Source of the DNA: an uncultured delta proteobacterium
Lineage (GTDB): Bacteria > Myxococcota_A > Polyangia > Polyangiales > Polyangiaceae
Assembly (NCBI GenBank): GCA_903906315.1
Contig: CAIVJW010000214.1
Coordinates: forward strand, 18,615-82,614
Length of the DNA stretch: 64,000 nucleotides
Reading direction: 5' to 3'
Shown here: positions 46,498-55,686 of the stretch, in pieces
Layout of the letters: each line of letters starts with the position of its first letter
Position numbering within the stretch: position 1 is the stretch's first letter
Made by a program: the position numbers and the translations under genes
The notes under the pieces: generated by a model
Seen by the model: only the letters and a program-made list of their open reading frames with translations
Database searches by the model: none
Told to the model about the DNA's origin: nothing

Positions 46498-47757
46498 TCA
46501 GAGGCCGATCGACGCGCGCTCTGCGGCCCAGCCGTCCGCGTCGCGCGGCGTGTGCACGGCGACGATCCGACCGCCCCGCACGAAGATCTCGCGCGGCAGG
46601 CCGCGGCCGTTGTACTCGCTCGCCATCGTGTAGCCGTACGCGCCGGCGTCGCGGATCGCGACGCGCGCCGGGGCGGGCTCGCCGAGGCGGTGCTCGCCGA
46701 AGTCGTCGGAGCTCTCGCAGACCGGGCCGACGACGCGGTGGGGGGCGCACGGGTCCGACGCGGCCGGGGGTGGGCGGTCGACGGCCTCGATCCGGTGCAG
46801 GGCTGCGTAGAGGGCGGGGCGCAGGAGGTCGTTCATCCCCGCGTCGAGGACGAGCCAGCGGCCGTTTTCGGCGCGCTTCTCGGTGACGACGCTCGCGCAG
46901 AGGACGGCGTGCGCGGCGACGAGGCAGCGCCCCGGCTCGACGACGATCGTCCGGCCCGCGAGGCCGGCTCGGGCGAGCCTGGAGACCGCGACGCGCGCGA
47001 AATCCGCGGGCGAGGCCGGGCAGCCGGCGCCGTAGTCGATGCCGAAGCCGCCGCCGAAGTCGACGAGCTCGAGCGGGCCGGCCTCGGCCTCGCGGCGCTT
47101 CACGACGTCGAGGAGCACCTCGGCTGCGGCCTCGAACTCCTCGGTGCGGGTGAGCTGCGATCCGATGTGGCAGCCGAGGCCGACGAGCCGGAGGTGCTTC
47201 GCGCGGGCGAGGGCGTCGTACGCCGCGCGCAGGTCCTCGCGCACGATGCCGAACTTCGCCTCGTCGTGGCCGGTCGCGACGTGGGCGTGCGTGTCGGCGA
47301 CGACGTTCGGGTTCAGCCGCAGCGAGACGCGCACGCGCCGCCCGACAGCCGCCGCCCGCGCGTCGACGCGCGCGATCTCCTCGACGCTCTCCATCTGGAG
47401 AGCGAGGATCCCGCTGTCGCCCGCGCCGATCGCGCGGTCGATCTCGGCCGTCGTCTTGCCGACGCCGCTGTAGAGGACCCTCTCGGCCGGCACGCCGCAC
47501 GCGAGGGCGACCGCGAGCTCGCCCCCCGACACGACCTCCGCCCCGCACCCCGCCTCGGCGAGCGCGCGCACGATCGGGCCGGCCGTGTTCGCCTTCACCG
47601 CGAAGGCGCACACGTGGGGCGCCTCGCCGAAGCCGGCCACCAGGCGTCGGGCCTCGTCGACCATGGCGTCGACGTCGTACACGTACGCCGGCGTCGGCAC
47701 GCCCGCGAGCGAGACGCCGCCGATCTCGAGCACGCCCTCTGCATTGCGGGTCAACAC
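46498..47757 (-). CDS. lysA: Diaminopimelate decarboxylase
   Basis: A 419-residue fold-type III PLP decarboxylase that makes lysine from meso-diaminopimelate. The PLP lysine lies in CAFAVKANT; LRLNPNVVADTHAHVATGHDEAKFGI, LGCHIGSQLT, DFGGGFGIDY, VVEPGRCLVA, CESSDDFG and DAGAYGYTMASEYNGR are all family signatures. The start is GTG 47757 (V-L-T-R...). It is divergent from pyruvate kinase across 175 bp. The C-terminal ~20 residues (HTPRDADGWAAERAS) are less conserved. Confidence 0.96.
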   Translation of the reverse strand: MLTRNAEGVLEIGGVSLAGVPTPAYVYDVDAMVDEARRLVAGFGEAPHVCAFAVKANTAGPIVRALAEAGCGAEVVSGGELAVALACGVPAERVLYSGVGKTTAEIDRAIGAGDSGILALQMESVEEIARVDARAAAVGRRVRVSLRLNPNVVADTHAHVATGHDEAKFGIVREDLRAAYDALARAKHLRLVGLGCHIGSQLTRTEEFEAAAEVLLDVVKRREAEAGPLELVDFGGGFGIDYGAGCPASPADFARVAVSRLARAGLAGRTIVVEPGRCLVAAHAVLCASVVTEKRAENGRWLVLDAGMNDLLRPALYAALHRIEAVDRPPPAASDPCAPHRVVGPVCESSDDFGEHRLGEPAPARVAIRDAGAYGYTMASEYNGRGLPREIFVRGGRIVAVHTPRDADGWAAERASIGL

Positions 47758-47896
47758 CGCCGAACGGGTAGCGCGAATGTCGCACCTGGTAAAGCGCGCT
47801 CCCGCGGGGCGCGAGGAGGCGCCGTGGGCAGCGACGTCGCCGCCCGGGAGGCGCGCGGTGGCCGCCGGCGCTGGCCGCGCTTCCCTTCGTCCCCCT

Positions 47897-47926
47897 TTGA
47901 ACTGGTGGGCACGGTCGTGTCATGCT
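47897..47926 (+). promoter_or_regulatory. Possible promoter of pyruvate kinase gene
   Basis: TTGAAC at 47897-47902 and CATGCT at 47921-47926 are separated by 18 bases. The -10 block is poor (three of six), and the transcript would start at or next to the GTG at 47933, giving an almost leaderless message. Confidence 0.3.
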
Positions 47927-47932
47927 GCCGCC

Positions 47933-49360
47933 GTGCATATTCGTCGCGCCAAAATCGTCTGCACGATCGGACCGGCCTCCGACGACCGATCGACCCTCGA
48001 GCAGCTCATCCGTGCCGGCATGGACGTCGCCCGGCTGAACTTCTCGCACGGCTCGCACGAGGAGCACGCGAAGCGCATCGCCGTGGTCCGCGAGGCGGCG
48101 GAGGCCTGCGGCAAGCCGGTCGCGGTACTGCAGGACCTGTGCGGCCCGAAGATCCGCGCCGGTCGGTTCCCGGGCGGCACGATGCCGCTCGCGCCCGACG
48201 CGCAGGTGACGCTGGTCGAGGACTCGAAGGAGGGCACCGAGGCCGCGCCCGGCGAGATCCCGATCCGCTACGAGGGCCTTGCGCAGGACCTCGAGCCCGG
48301 CGATCTGGTGCAGCTCGACGACGGGCGCGTCGTCCTCACCGTGACGAAGGTCGACGGGCTGCGCGTCGGCGCGACCGTGACCCAGCCCGGGCCCCTGCGC
48401 GATCGCGTCGGCGTACACCTGCCGGCGCGCCGCGTCCGCATCTCCACGCTGACGGAGAAGGACAAGGCCGATCTCTCCTTCGGGCTGTCGCTCGGCGTGG
48501 ACTACGTCGCGCTCTCGTTCGTCCGCCACGAGAGCGACGTCCGCCTCGTCCGCGACATCTGCGAAGCGTGGGGACGCCCGACGCCGATCGTATCGAAGAT
48601 CGAGACCCCGTCGGCCATCGATCGGCTCGAGCCCATCATCCTCGCTTCGGACGCGGTGATGGTCGCGCGCGGCGATCTCGGGGTCGAGCTCTCGCCCGAG
48701 CGCGTGCCGATCGTCCAGCGCGAGATCCTGGGCCTCGCGCGCATCCACCAGCGGCCGGTGATCGTGGCGACTGAGATGCTCCAGTCGATGGTGACCGCCA
48801 CCCGCCCCACGCGCGCGGAGGCGAGCGACGTCGCCACGGCGGTCTTCGACGGCAGCGACGCGGTCATGCTCTCGCAGGAGACCGCGAGCGGGAACCACCC
48901 GGCGCTCGTCGCGCGGATGATGGCGCGCATCATCGGCGAGGCCGAGGGCAGCGCGTACTACAAGCCGCCGTCGAGCGAGCAGCCCGGCGCGCGCGCCAAC
49001 ATCCCCGAGGCCGTGTCGCGCAACGCCTGCGACATCGCTCGCGACATCGGGGCGCGCTTCCTCGTGGCGTTCACCGAGAGCGGCCTCACGGCGCTCTACG
49101 CCTCGAAGCACCGCCCGGTGGTGCCGATCATCGCGTTCTCGCCGAACGAGAGCGTCCGGCGGCGCCTCGCTCTCCTCTGGGGCGTCGTCCCGATCAAGAT
49201 CGACCTGCTCCGCGACCCCGACCAGATGGTCGAGCGGGCCAACGCCTTCCTCCTGGCCAACGGCTTCGTCTCCCCGGGAGACAAGTTCGTCGCCATCTTC
49301 GGGGCGCCCGTCGGAGTGTCCGGGACGACGAACTCGATCCGGGTCAAGGTCGTCGAATGA
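47933..49360 (+). CDS. pyk: Pyruvate kinase
   Basis: A 475-residue enzyme that transfers phosphate from PEP to ADP in the last step of glycolysis. The N-terminal RRAKIVCTIGPAS, the ARLNFSHGSHEEH active-site segment, the B domain, SKIETPSAIDRLEPII, MVARGDLGVELSPERVPIVQREI and ATEMLQSM are diagnostic. The start is GTG 47933; a longer upstream frame has no similarity. Its stop overlaps the next start (ATGA), coupling it to a Ser/Thr kinase. Together with pckA in the same window, both directions of the PEP/pyruvate node are encoded here. Confidence 0.97.
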   Translation: MHIRRAKIVCTIGPASDDRSTLEQLIRAGMDVARLNFSHGSHEEHAKRIAVVREAAEACGKPVAVLQDLCGPKIRAGRFPGGTMPLAPDAQVTLVEDSKEGTEAAPGEIPIRYEGLAQDLEPGDLVQLDDGRVVLTVTKVDGLRVGATVTQPGPLRDRVGVHLPARRVRISTLTEKDKADLSFGLSLGVDYVALSFVRHESDVRLVRDICEAWGRPTPIVSKIETPSAIDRLEPIILASDAVMVARGDLGVELSPERVPIVQREILGLARIHQRPVIVATEMLQSMVTATRPTRAEASDVATAVFDGSDAVMLSQETASGNHPALVARMMARIIGEAEGSAYYKPPSSEQPGARANIPEAVSRNACDIARDIGARFLVAFTESGLTALYASKHRPVVPIIAFSPNESVRRRLALLWGVVPIKIDLLRDPDQMVERANAFLLANGFVSPGDKFVAIFGAPVGVSGTTNSIRVKVVE

Positions 49361-51261
49361 CGGGTGGGGGGGCGCTCGCGCAGGGAGGTGCCGCACGAGC
49401 GACGCCCTCGTCGCCTGGTCGCCCCGCTCTCGAGAAGTACGAGCTCCTCGAGGAGATCGGTCACGGCGGCATGGCCACCGTGTACCGCGCGCTCGATCCG
49501 CGCCTCGGCCGTGAGGTCGCGGTCAAGATCATCCACAAGCACCTGCGCGAGAACGCGGAGGTCGCGCGGCGCTTCGTCGCCGAGGCGCGCGCGGCCGCGA
49601 AGCTGCGCCACCCCGGCATCGTCGAGGTGTACGACGTCTCGAGCGACGACGACAACGAGCGCTTCCTCGTCGTCGAGCTGCTCCGTGGCACGACGCTCCG
49701 CAAGATCCTGCAGCAGCACCCCGATCTGCCCGCCGAGGTCGCGGCCGCGATCGCGATCGAGCTCTGCGACGCGCTCGATCACGCGCACGCCTCCGGCATC
49801 ATCCACCGCGACGTGAAGCCGGAGAACGTGCTCGTCGAGCTGCCTTCCGATCGGCTGCCGACGCCGCTGCCGTCGAGCGATCCGACCGTCCGCCGCAGGC
49901 CTTCGCCGCGCGCGGGCGATGGCGGCGTCGTCATCAAGCTGACCGACTTCGGCATCGCGAAGATCCTCGACCAGCAGGGCGTGACCTCGACCGGGCAGGT
50001 GCTCGGTTCGCCTGCGCACATGGCGCCGGAGCAAATCGAGGGCGGCGAGGTCGACGCGCGCACCGACGTCTTCGCGCTCGGCGTCTTGCTCTACGAGTGC
50101 CTCGTCGGTCACCTTCCGTTCGAGGGCAAGAACCCCGCGCAGGTGCTCCGGCGCGTGCTCGACGGCGTGTACGCGCCCGCCGATCGCGAGCGTGCGACGG
50201 TCGGCGGTCGGCTCTCGCGGATCGTGGCCGCGGCGCTCGCTCGCGACGCGGCCTCGCGCACGGCGACGCCGGCCGTGCTCGCCGACGAGCTCCGCGCCGA
50301 GCTCGCCGCGGTCGGAGTCGCGGAGCCCCGCGGCGAGGTCGTCGCCTATTTTCGCGACCCCGAGGCGTACGTGCGCGATCGGACGCCGAAGCTGGTCGCC
50401 CGCCTCGTCGCCCGCGGCGAGGCCGCTCGCCGGTCCCGCGACGTCCCCGGCGCGGCCGCCGACTTCAATCGCGCGCTGGCGCTCGCCCCGAGCGATCTCG
50501 CGATCCTCCGGCGCGTGACCAGCCTGCACCGCGGCGCGAGCCGGCGGCTCCTCGCGCGTCGCGTGGGGCTGGTCGCAGGCGCAGCCGCCGTCGCTGCCGT
50601 CGCCGCGTTCGGCGTCACCCGGTGGCTCAAGCACCGCGCCGTCGCGCCCGTCGCGCCCGCCGCTTCGGGCTTCGTCGTGGCCGCCGATCCTCCGGTCGCG
50701 CCCCCGGTCGCGCCCCTCGACATCCCCCGCGCCTTGCCTTCGGCCACCGAGATCGTGCGGCCCAAGGCGCGCAGCCCGCACCCCGCGCCGGCCGTGCTCG
50801 CCGTGCGCCCCGGTCCGCGCAAGGTCCGCTTCGTGATCAACCCGAAGGGCGCGCGGCTGACCCTCGACGGCAGCGAGGAGGGCTGGGTGAGCCGCACGTT
50901 CTCGCTCGCGCCCGGCCCGCACGAGGTCCGCATCGAGGTCCCGAGCTCCAGGTGCTGCAAGCCGCTCGCGACGACGGCGCTGATCGCCGCGGCGACCGAC
51001 CCGGACGATGTGCAGATGCTCGGCTACCGCCTCGAGTCGCTGCCCGCGACCGTGACGTTCGGCGGGCCCTCCGGCGGCCACGTGCTGTGCGCCGAGATCG
51101 GCCTCGCCCTCGCGGTCGGGATGAGCAAGCAGGTCAGCCTGCCGCGCGCCGAGTGGACGGGGGTCTGCGACTTCACCCCGCCGTCGAGCGACCCGCCGTC
51201 GCGGCGTCAGGTCACGATCAAGGCCGGCGAAGCGAACTCGATCGCCTGGCCCGCCGGCTGA
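49357..51261 (+). CDS. Ser/Thr protein kinase with C-terminal membrane segment and PEGA-like tail
   Basis: A 634-residue Hanks-type kinase. GHGGMATVYRA, Lys57 in VAVKIIHKH, Asp152 in IHRDVKPEN, TDFGIAKI and MAPEQIEGGEVD are intact. A Pro/Arg-rich insert (residues ~165-190) sits in the loop between the catalytic loop and DFG. One hydrophobic helix at about residues 405-425 (GLVAGAAAVAAVAAFGV) should cross the membrane. The outer part has a PEGA-like stretch (VRFVINPKGARLTLDGSEEG) before the end. The gene is coupled to pyk and followed after 55 bp by an exported protein. The target is unknown. Confidence 0.93.
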   Translation: MTGGGALAQGGAARATPSSPGRPALEKYELLEEIGHGGMATVYRALDPRLGREVAVKIIHKHLRENAEVARRFVAEARAAAKLRHPGIVEVYDVSSDDDNERFLVVELLRGTTLRKILQQHPDLPAEVAAAIAIELCDALDHAHASGIIHRDVKPENVLVELPSDRLPTPLPSSDPTVRRRPSPRAGDGGVVIKLTDFGIAKILDQQGVTSTGQVLGSPAHMAPEQIEGGEVDARTDVFALGVLLYECLVGHLPFEGKNPAQVLRRVLDGVYAPADRERATVGGRLSRIVAAALARDAASRTATPAVLADELRAELAAVGVAEPRGEVVAYFRDPEAYVRDRTPKLVARLVARGEAARRSRDVPGAAADFNRALALAPSDLAILRRVTSLHRGASRRLLARRVGLVAGAAAVAAVAAFGVTRWLKHRAVAPVAPAASGFVVAADPPVAPPVAPLDIPRALPSATEIVRPKARSPHPAPAVLAVRPGPRKVRFVINPKGARLTLDGSEEGWVSRTFSLAPGPHEVRIEVPSSRCCKPLATTALIAAATDPDDVQMLGYRLESLPATVTFGGPSGGHVLCAEIGLALAVGMSKQVSLPRAEWTGVCDFTPPSSDPPSRRQVTIKAGEANSIAWPAG

Positions 51262-51316
51262 TTCGAAAAGGCCCCGGCGGCGCTCGAGTTCCGCTACAAG
51301 TCAGCGCCGGGTCGGC

Positions 51317-52345
51317 ATGACGACGCGCGAAGAGGGGGCGGGATCTACCTCGGGCGATTCGCGGGTTCGCGCGCCCAGGCGAGATCTCGCCCGGCGCGCG
51401 GCCGCTCTGGCCCTCGCCCTGGCGATCGCCGGCGTGAGCGGTGCAGCGCGCGCCGACGACCTGCAGGAGCTGGAGCTCGGCAAGAACCGCTTCGAGGCGG
51501 ACCAGTACGCGGACGCCGCCGCGCGATTCCTCGCGATGCTCGACGTGTCGGCGCCGCCCTGCGATCGGGCGCCCGCGAGCGCCAGCGGGCACTGTCGGCT
51601 GACCGACCCGGAGCTCGTCGCGCGCGCGAGGGAGTACGCGGCCGCGTCGCTCATCGTGCTCAAGCGCTACGCGGAGGCCGACCAGCTCATCGAGGCGCTG
51701 CTGCGCGACCGCCCGGCCTACTCACCGAACCCGGCGGTCTTCCCGCAGGAGGTCATCGACCGCTTCACGACCGTGCGCGGTCGCCTCCGGCAGGAGCTCG
51801 ACGCGGTCGCGCGCAAGCGCGCCGAGGAGGAGCAGGCCCGACGGCAGCAAGCGCAGAAGGAGGAGGAGGCGCAGCGCAGGCGCATCGCGGAGCTCGAGCG
51901 GCTCGCGAGCCTGGAGCGCGTCGTGGCGCGGAGCTCGCGCTGGGTCGCGTTCGTGCCCTTCGGCGCGGGTCAGTTCCAGAACGGCGACCCCGCGCTCGGC
52001 TGGGTCTTCGCGGTCTCGGAGGCCGCCGCGGGGGTCGCCTCGATCGGCCTCGCGGGGGCGGTCGCGGCGTACGCGAACGCCGACCTGACGGCGAAGGATC
52101 CGACCACGGGGCAGACGGTCAACCGATCCGAGCTGCAGAGCCGGATCGACACGGCCACGCTCGCGAACCGCATCGCGTTCTCCGCGTGGGCGGGCATCAC
52201 CGTGATCGGCATCGTGCAGGCCCAGATCGCGTTCGTCCCCGAGCACGCGACCACGAGGCCGCGCCCGCTCCCGAAGGCCGCGGTCGCGCCCGCCGTGGCG
52301 CCCACCCCGGGCGGCGCCACGTTCGGGATCACCGGCCGTTTCTGA
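51317..52345 (+). CDS. Exported TPR/coiled-coil protein with hydrophobic C-terminus
   Basis: A 342-residue protein with a long signal peptide (LARRAAALALALAIAGVSGAARA). The mature part starts with TPR-like helices (ELGKNRFEADQYADAAARFLAML, KRYAEADQLIEALL), then a charged coiled coil (EEEQARRQQAQKEEEAQRRR) at about residues 175-200. The last ~130 residues contain WVAFVPFGAGQFQNGDPALGW and two hydrophobic helices. This layout is frequent next to Ser/Thr kinase genes in myxobacteria, and it lies 55 bp after one here. The function is unknown. Confidence 0.78.
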   Translation: MTTREEGAGSTSGDSRVRAPRRDLARRAAALALALAIAGVSGAARADDLQELELGKNRFEADQYADAAARFLAMLDVSAPPCDRAPASASGHCRLTDPELVARAREYAAASLIVLKRYAEADQLIEALLRDRPAYSPNPAVFPQEVIDRFTTVRGRLRQELDAVARKRAEEEQARRQQAQKEEEAQRRRIAELERLASLERVVARSSRWVAFVPFGAGQFQNGDPALGWVFAVSEAAAGVASIGLAGAVAAYANADLTAKDPTTGQTVNRSELQSRIDTATLANRIAFSAWAGITVIGIVQAQIAFVPEHATTRPRPLPKAAVAPAVAPTPGGATFGITGRF

Positions 52346-52375
52346 CCGGGGAGCGCCGCGCAGGGGCGGGGGGCG

Positions 52376-53134
52376 TCAGGTCTTCTGCAGCGCCGCGATC
52401 CAGAAGCCGCCGAGCGCGCCGAGGGGCGAGTCGGCCAGCGCCCACTCCGCGCGGCGCAACATCGATCCGACCACCGGGATGCGCATCGCGGCCGCGGCGG
52501 GCGTCACGATGCGCACGCCGCGGGCGGCGATGATCCGGGCCCCGCGCGGGACGAGCCGGCGGACCCGCCACGGCGAGTCGAAGCGCGTGAAGACGGCGCG
52601 CTCGTCGGTGCTGTGGCTGATCTGCCCTGCGGGCCCGAAGCGCTTCACGAGGCCGCGCAGGCTCCACGGGTTGTAGAACTCCGCGACGACGACCCCGTGG
52701 CGGCGGGTGACGCGCACCATCTCGGCCAGCGCGCGGTGGATCTCGCGCACGTGCGCGAGCACCTTGAACGAGCAGACCGCGTCGAAGCTCTCGTCGGGAA
52801 AGGGCAGGCTCGTCGCGCTGCCCTCGATGACGTCGAGCCCGCGCTCGCGCGCCTTCGCGAGCATGCCGGGCGAGAGGTCCACGCCCCGCGCGCTGCGGGC
52901 GAACGCGGCGATCCGGTCGAGCAGGAGCCCCGTGCCGCAGCCGACCTCGAGGACGTCGGCGCCGGCGCCCCAGCGCGACAGGAAGTCGACCTCGAGGTCG
53001 TCGACGAGGTCGTGGTAGCCGCCGGGGTCGCGCCCGCCGCGGCGGTCGTCGTAGCGGTGCGAGAACTCGTCGTAGTACGCGCGCGTCGCCTCGAGGTGCT
53101 GGTCGTGGTCGCCCGAGGGAGGGGGAGCCTGCAT
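52376..53134 (-). CDS. Class I SAM-dependent methyltransferase (UbiE-like)
   Basis: A 252-residue methyltransferase. TRAYYDEFSHRYDDRRGG precedes motif I VLEVGCGTGLLLDRI; GVDLSPGMLAKARERGLDV, GSATSLPFPDESFDAVCSF and AEMVRVTRRHGVVVAEFYNPWSL follow. This is the pattern of UbiE/Coq5-type and related small-molecule methyltransferases. The C-terminal ~90 residues have a hydrophobic stretch and a QKT end. The start is ATG 53134; a longer frame upstream is a shadow. The substrate is unknown, and the gene is convergent with the exported protein at 51317. Confidence 0.87.
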   Translation of the reverse strand: MQAPPPSGDHDQHLEATRAYYDEFSHRYDDRRGGRDPGGYHDLVDDLEVDFLSRWGAGADVLEVGCGTGLLLDRIAAFARSARGVDLSPGMLAKARERGLDVIEGSATSLPFPDESFDAVCSFKVLAHVREIHRALAEMVRVTRRHGVVVAEFYNPWSLRGLVKRFGPAGQISHSTDERAVFTRFDSPWRVRRLVPRGARIIAARGVRIVTPAAAAMRIPVVGSMLRRAEWALADSPLGALGGFWIAALQKT

Positions 53135-53263
53135 CGCCCTCTCATAGCGCAGGGGCCTCCGCGGTCCTCCGCCTTTGTGCGCGCCGAGGTCGAGCGCCCG
53201 AGGGGCGCCGCCGTGCCTGGCCTTTCGCGTGCGCCGCCTCGGCCTTACGGTGGCCGCGTCCCC

Positions 53264-53758
53264 ATGAAGCCCGGCGATCACCCCGATTTTTTTCGCTTTG
53301 CCCCTCCGCCAGGTGCGTCGCGCGAGAGCACGATCTCCATCGACCGCGACGGCCATTTCCTGCACGACGGCGAGCGGGTCGAGAACGGCGCCCTCGAGCG
53401 CGCGCTCGCGAGCTGGGTGTCACGCCACCCGGACGACGGCCGCTTCATCCTCACGAACGGCTACGACTGGTGCTACCTCCAGGTCGAGGACGCCCCGTTC
53501 GCCGTCCGCGCGCTGCGCTTCGACGCCGATCGGCCGCCGCTGCTCGTGCTCTCCGACGAGACCGAGGAGCCGCTCGACCCCGCCGCCCTCGCGGTCGCGG
53601 AGGACGGCGTGGTCTACGCGCGCGTCAAGGGCGGGCGGTTCGAGGCGCGCTTCAGCCGCCACGCCCAGACGTCGCTCGCTCCGCTCCTGGTCGCGGCCGA
53701 CCCGCCCACGGTCCGCGTCGCCGGCCGGGACGCGGTCCTCGGGCGCCGCGGCGCCTGA
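53264..53758 (+). CDS. DUF1285-like protein
   Basis: A 164-residue soluble protein starting at ATG 53264. The first part reads ESTISIDRDGHFLHDGERVENGALERALASWVSRH, then GRFILTNGYDWCYLQVEDAPFAVRALRFD, which matches the DUF1285 pattern of a strand, a helix and the VEDAPF turn. A second beta-rich half follows (VYARVKGGRFEARFSRHAQTSLAPLL). No catalytic residues are known for this family. It is divergent from the methyltransferase at 53134 across 129 bp. Confidence 0.75.
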   Translation: MKPGDHPDFFRFAPPPGASRESTISIDRDGHFLHDGERVENGALERALASWVSRHPDDGRFILTNGYDWCYLQVEDAPFAVRALRFDADRPPLLVLSDETEEPLDPAALAVAEDGVVYARVKGGRFEARFSRHAQTSLAPLLVAADPPTVRVAGRDAVLGRRGA

Positions 53759-53877
53759 CCCGACCCTTCGCGGCCGCCGTCGTCCGGCAGCCCGGCGCGG
53801 GTTCTCGGGCCGCCGTCGCGCCGGATGCGCGCGTCGTCGCCGTTTCGTGTACGTTGGGGAGCACTCTGAGGTGCCCC

Positions 53878-55575
53878 ATGCGCTCGCGTCTACTCGCCTC
53901 CATCGGCGTCGTCCTGTCCTCCACCCTCGCCGCCGCGTGCTCGCCTTCCAGCGACGTGGGGTCGCTGATCACCGGTGACGGCACCTCCTCCGGCACGACC
54001 ACGGGCGCCGGCGGCCAAGGGGGCACGTCGCAGGGCGGCTCCGGTCAGGGCGGATCCGTCACGACCACCCCGAGCGTCGGTGGCTCGGGGCAGGGCGGCC
54101 AGGGCGGCTCCGTGATCGAGTCGTGCAAGCCGCCGACGGCGGACTGCAACGCCGACGCGAAGGACGGGTGCGAGGTGAACCTCGACTCCGATCCCGCGCA
54201 CTGCGGCGCGTGCGACAAGCCCTGTCCGGCGCCGGCGCACGCGAAGGCCACCTGCGAGAAGGCCCTGTGCGGCTCGACGTGCAGCCTCGGCTACGCCGAC
54301 TGCGACGGTGACGCGAACACGGGTTGCGAAGCCGACACCGTCAACGATCCGGCGAACTGCGGCGGATGCGGCATCCTGTGCCCCGACGGCCCCGACGCGA
54401 AGGGCGCCTGCTCGAAGAGCGGCTGCCTGCTCGCGTGCCCGAAGAGCGCCGGCGATTGCAACCTCGACCCGAAGGACGGCTGTGAGCACGATCTGCTCGG
54501 CGACTCGAAGAACTGCGGCGCGTGCGGCAACGACTGCAACGGCGCGCCGTGCGTGAAGGGCGCGTGCGCGTGCGCCAGCGAGACGCAGAACGCCGAGCTC
54601 GTGCCGCTCGACCTGTTCATCATGCTCGACCAGTCGGCCTCGATGGCCGAGCCGGTCAAGGGCGGATCGACGAAGTGGGCCTCGGTGACCACCGCGCTCA
54701 AGGCCTTCTTCGCCGACCCGAAGAGCGCGAAGCTCGGAGTCGGTATCCAGTACTTTGCCATCCCGTACACGGTCCCTCCGCCGCTCTCCTGCCAGATCGA
54801 CGCGGACTGCCAGGGCTACGGCCCGTGCCTCTTTCAGGTGTGCAGCGGCGGTGACGGCAAGGACTCGTGCGACGCGGCGGACTACTCGAAGGCCGACGTC
54901 GAGATCGCCACGCTCGCTCCGGGGCAGGTGGCCTCGCTCAGCGCGTCGGTCGACGGTCACAAGCCGACGACGGCGACGCCGACGGCGCCGGCGCTCGCAG
55001 GTGCGATCCAGCACGCCTCCGAGTGGGCGCAGCAGAACCCGACGCACATCACCATCGTCGTGCTCGCGACCGACGGTGATCCGAGCGAGTGCACCGTGCA
55101 CGACATCCCCGCGATCAAGGCGATCGCGGCGAACGGCGTCGCCGGTGGCATCAAGACGTTCGTCATCGGCGTCGGGCCGTCGCTCGCCGCGATGAACGAC
55201 ATCGCCGTCGGCGGCGGCACCGGCCAGGCGTTCCTCGTCGACACGGGCGGCGATGTCGTCGCCCAGCTCGCCGGCGCGCTCGGTCAGATCCAGAAGACGG
55301 CCATTGGCTGCGAGTACGCGATCCCGCAGCCGCAAGGCGGCAAGATCGACTTTGCGAAGGTGAACGTGCAGTACACGCCCGGCGTCGGCGGGACCAAGGT
55401 CTTCGGCAACGTGGCCGACCTCGGCGCGTGCGACCCGGCGACGGGCGGCTGGTACTACGACGACGTCGCCAACCCCCAGAAGATCATCCTCTGCCCGGCG
55501 AGCTGCGCGCTCGCCTCCAGCGACGCGAATGGCAAGGTCGACGTCGTCCTCGGCTGCGAGACCCAGCACCAGTAG
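53878..55575 (+). CDS. Lipoprotein with Cys-rich repeats and von Willebrand A domain
   Basis: A 565-residue protein. The signal sequence ends at AAAC, followed by a Gly/Thr/Ser linker (residues ~30-80). Three Cys-rich units of about 45 residues share C-NxDxxDGCE-x-x-x-x-x-D-x-x-xCGxCG spacing (CNADAKDGCEVNLDSDPAHCGACD, CDGDANTGCEADTVNDPANCGGCG, CNLDPKDGCEHDLLGDSKNCGACG-like). The VWA domain begins near residue 240, with the MIDAS motif DQSAS (Asp251, Ser253, Ser255) and a later ATDGDPSEC aspartate. It is a surface-anchored, metal-dependent adhesion domain by family analogy. ATG 53878 is chosen for the signal peptide. Confidence 0.9.
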   Translation: MRSRLLASIGVVLSSTLAAACSPSSDVGSLITGDGTSSGTTTGAGGQGGTSQGGSGQGGSVTTTPSVGGSGQGGQGGSVIESCKPPTADCNADAKDGCEVNLDSDPAHCGACDKPCPAPAHAKATCEKALCGSTCSLGYADCDGDANTGCEADTVNDPANCGGCGILCPDGPDAKGACSKSGCLLACPKSAGDCNLDPKDGCEHDLLGDSKNCGACGNDCNGAPCVKGACACASETQNAELVPLDLFIMLDQSASMAEPVKGGSTKWASVTTALKAFFADPKSAKLGVGIQYFAIPYTVPPPLSCQIDADCQGYGPCLFQVCSGGDGKDSCDAADYSKADVEIATLAPGQVASLSASVDGHKPTTATPTAPALAGAIQHASEWAQQNPTHITIVVLATDGDPSECTVHDIPAIKAIAANGVAGGIKTFVIGVGPSLAAMNDIAVGGGTGQAFLVDTGGDVVAQLAGALGQIQKTAIGCEYAIPQPQGGKIDFAKVNVQYTPGVGGTKVFGNVADLGACDPATGGWYYDDVANPQKIILCPASCALASSDANGKVDVVLGCETQHQ

Positions 55576-55633
55576 CGCCGATCGGCGCGCCTCGCGGGCA
55601 GCCGCGGGGCGCGCGCCGACGCCCTGAAGCGGG

Positions 55634-55673
55634 AAGGCCCGACTCGGTATGCCGAGCCGGGCCTTCGTGCTTT
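55634..55673. terminator. Intrinsic terminator between converging lipoprotein genes
   Basis: AAGGCCCGACTCGG at 55634-55647 pairs with CCGAGCCGGGCCTT at 55652-55665 over 14 positions with one A-C mismatch and a four-base loop. CGTGCTTT follows on the plus strand. It lies 59 bp after the VWA gene and 14 bp before the end of the minus-strand gene, so it may serve both. Confidence 0.75.
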
Positions 55674-55686
55674 GCCGCTCTGGCGC

